A stretch of 64,000 nt of DNA from Polyangiaceae bacterium (lineage in GTDB: Bacteria > Myxococcota_A > Polyangia > Polyangiales > Polyangiaceae). The number at the start of each line of letters is the position of its first letter. Within the stretch, counting starts at the first letter, position 1. A program made the translations under genes and the position numbers. The notes below the pieces were generated by a model. The model saw nothing but the letters and a program-made list of their open reading frames with translations, was not told the origin of the DNA and ran no database searches. Positions 62,978-64,000 of this stretch are shown here, piece after piece. Where the stretch lies: positions 146,138-210,137 of the forward strand of contig JABSRN010000002.1 in assembly GCA_013214025.1 (NCBI GenBank). The letters run 5' to 3'.

Positions 62978-63535
62978 TCAGCCAGTGCGTTCGCCCGCTC
63001 CGATCGCCAGCGGACTGTGGCTCGGTTTGACGGACGGCGTTGGGGGCTCGCTTTTGTCTGCTATTCGCACGGAGGATGCGCCGTCATCGTTGGCGGGGGA
63101 CCCGCTGCTGCGGCGTCGCGGACTGACGGACATCGGTGGCTCCGTATCGATTCCCGTGCGTGTTCGAGAAGCGTTGTTTTCCTCCGGGGTCGGAGCGACG
63201 AGATATTCTTCAGCGCGGCCTCGGAGAAGTGCCGCTAGAACCCCGGCGAAGGTCGCAAATATCAAGTGGACCAAGGAACTGCGGAAGACCGCGGCAAGAG
63301 CTGAGTTCATGCGGGTGAGATCGACGCCAAAGGCAACGGGATCGGCCGCGGCACCTACGGTCCAAAGAATGGCGAGAGCGCCGACGGTGAACGCACTCCA
63401 CCAACTGCTGATCGCGAAACGGTGGGAGAGCGGCGCATTGCCGCCGTGAAATGCCAACCACGACACGCACAGCAGCGCAAAGGGCGCCAGCTGCAGCAGG
63501 GTAATCAGACCGGCCGCGCTCTCCATCAAAGGCAA
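62978..63535 (-). CDS. Small multi-span membrane protein of unknown function
   Basis: A 185-residue protein with three hydrophobic spans in the first 105 residues (LITLLQLAPFALLCVSWLAF, SAFTVGALAILWTVGAA, LVHLIFATFAGVLAALLRG), then a hydrophilic Ser/Pro-rich cytoplasmic or periplasmic tail of about 80 residues. ATG at 63535 or 63526 are alternatives. I do not recognise a family. The codon-level composition is in line with its neighbours. It is likely a real gene but support is limited to length and hydrophobic pattern. Confidence 0.5.
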   Translation of the reverse strand: MPLMESAAGLITLLQLAPFALLCVSWLAFHGGNAPLSHRFAISSWWSAFTVGALAILWTVGAAADPVAFGVDLTRMNSALAAVFRSSLVHLIFATFAGVLAALLRGRAEEYLVAPTPEENNASRTRTGIDTEPPMSVSPRRRSSGSPANDDGASSVRIADKSEPPTPSVKPSHSPLAIGAGERTG

Positions 63536-63767
63536 TTATTACCAGGATTTCACGCGCTTGCCTTAGCTCACCGCTGAAACTCGCGGAATCACTAAGTGTC
63601 GGCTCGCCGGGTGCCCTGGAGACCGCGACCGGGCGCAGCGCGTGCGCGGGCTTTGGTGACGCATGGAGTCGATGGGCTTCGGCCTTGTAGTGTAGCGCTT
63701 TGGCGCGATCGGCCGCTAATGGGATCGGGCTGAGAGCCCCATCCCACATTGTGGGCGTATCAGAGTG

Positions 63768-64000
63768 TCAGTCGTCGTCGTCGTCGTCAGTAGCACCCGG
63801 GGAAGCCAGCACTTCGTTGACGTCTGGATCTCCGCCGAGAACCTTGGGTGCCTTGCTGTCCTCGTCCTCGTCCTCGAACTCGTCGTCGTCGTCCGGGCCG
63901 TACCACTTGGCCGGAACCTGTTTCTTGAGAGCGACGAAGAATCCGATGAAGCCAGCCAGTGCCAAGGGAATGCTCAACATCTGCCCCATGGTCAACGCAC
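63768..64000 (-). CDS. lgt: C-terminal end of probable prolipoprotein diacylglyceryl transferase, with acidic tail (partial)
   Basis: The frame is open into the right window edge and encodes LTMGQMLSIPLALAGFIGFF, which matches the final span of Lgt (SLGQWLSLPLILAG). A segment VALKKQVPAKWYGPDDDDEF begins an acidic tail of about 45 residues ending in DDDDDD, unusual for Lgt. The start lies beyond the window. If correct it modifies lipoprotein precursors, fitting the many lipoproteins in the region. Only the last span supports the name. Confidence 0.55.
   Translation of the reverse strand, partial: ALTMGQMLSIPLALAGFIGFFVALKKQVPAKWYGPDDDDEFEDEDEDSKAPKVLGGDPDVNEVLASPGATDDDDDD

Overview
The window looks like a chromosomal piece of a myxobacterium-like member of the Myxococcota (former Deltaproteobacteria). 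The evidence is high-GC coding DNA, many secreted or lipid-anchored proteins with Gly/Ser/Thr-rich linkers and Cys-rich modules, a MYXO-CTERM-like sorting signal, an AgmX/PglI-like domain, a pilMNOPQ operon and a FliA-type sigma factor. Species cannot be named from sequence alone. No rRNA, tRNA or CRISPR array was seen.

Layout. 0-16.3 kb: CoA-thioester catabolism. It holds an acyl-CoA ligase, four acyl-CoA dehydrogenases (two full-length, two short, as in heteromeric enzymes of steroid side-chain breakdown), three related crotonases, a non-decarboxylating thiolase/aldolase with its DUF35 partner, and an SDR behind a palindromic operator candidate. Embedded at 7.8-11.8 kb is a secreted-protein cluster (a Zn-phospholipase-C-like/MYXO-CTERM/barrel fusion, a barrel paralogue, a small Cys-rich protein) and an alpha/beta hydrolase. 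16.3-25 kb: SDRs, an IS4 remnant, a TPR protein, an EGF-repeat lipoprotein, a complete IS4-type element with visible ends, a second acyl-CoA ligase and a degenerate receiver fragment. 25-31.6 kb: a Kazal-like lipoprotein, a YqeY protein, a large NAGPA-domain protein, the sigma factor and a LysM/M15 peptidase. 31.7-37.3 kb: the type IV pilus operon pilMNOP plus pilQ. 37.4-46.2 kb: a vertebrate-type N-acetylglutamate synthase, an AgmX-like protein translationally coupled to a membrane MutS-like ATPase, an FHA-GGDEF protein, and a two-gene unit of a class III aminotransferase and a LuxE-LuxC fusion. 46.2-49.3 kb: decayed genes (a REC-REC-GGDEF-EAL protein and a patatin). 49.3-64 kb: secA, a DUF4336 protein with a TetR regulator, a frameshifted lipoprotein, class III alcohol dehydrogenase, rseP, rsmB, dapA-dapB, ferredoxin plus P450, and the 3' end of what is probably lgt.

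How genes fit together. The ligases, dehydrogenases, crotonases, thiolase/DUF35, SDRs and the P450/ferredoxin pair could form a pathway for activating and shortening a branched or cyclic acid; the substrate is not readable from sequence. The most unusual unit is the aminotransferase/LuxE-LuxC pair: one polypeptide carries both acyl activation and acyl reduction to aldehyde, and its translationally coupled neighbour could turn an aldehyde into an amine. It ends in a 46-bp perfect palindrome, one of several long hairpins in this window that lack a T-tract.
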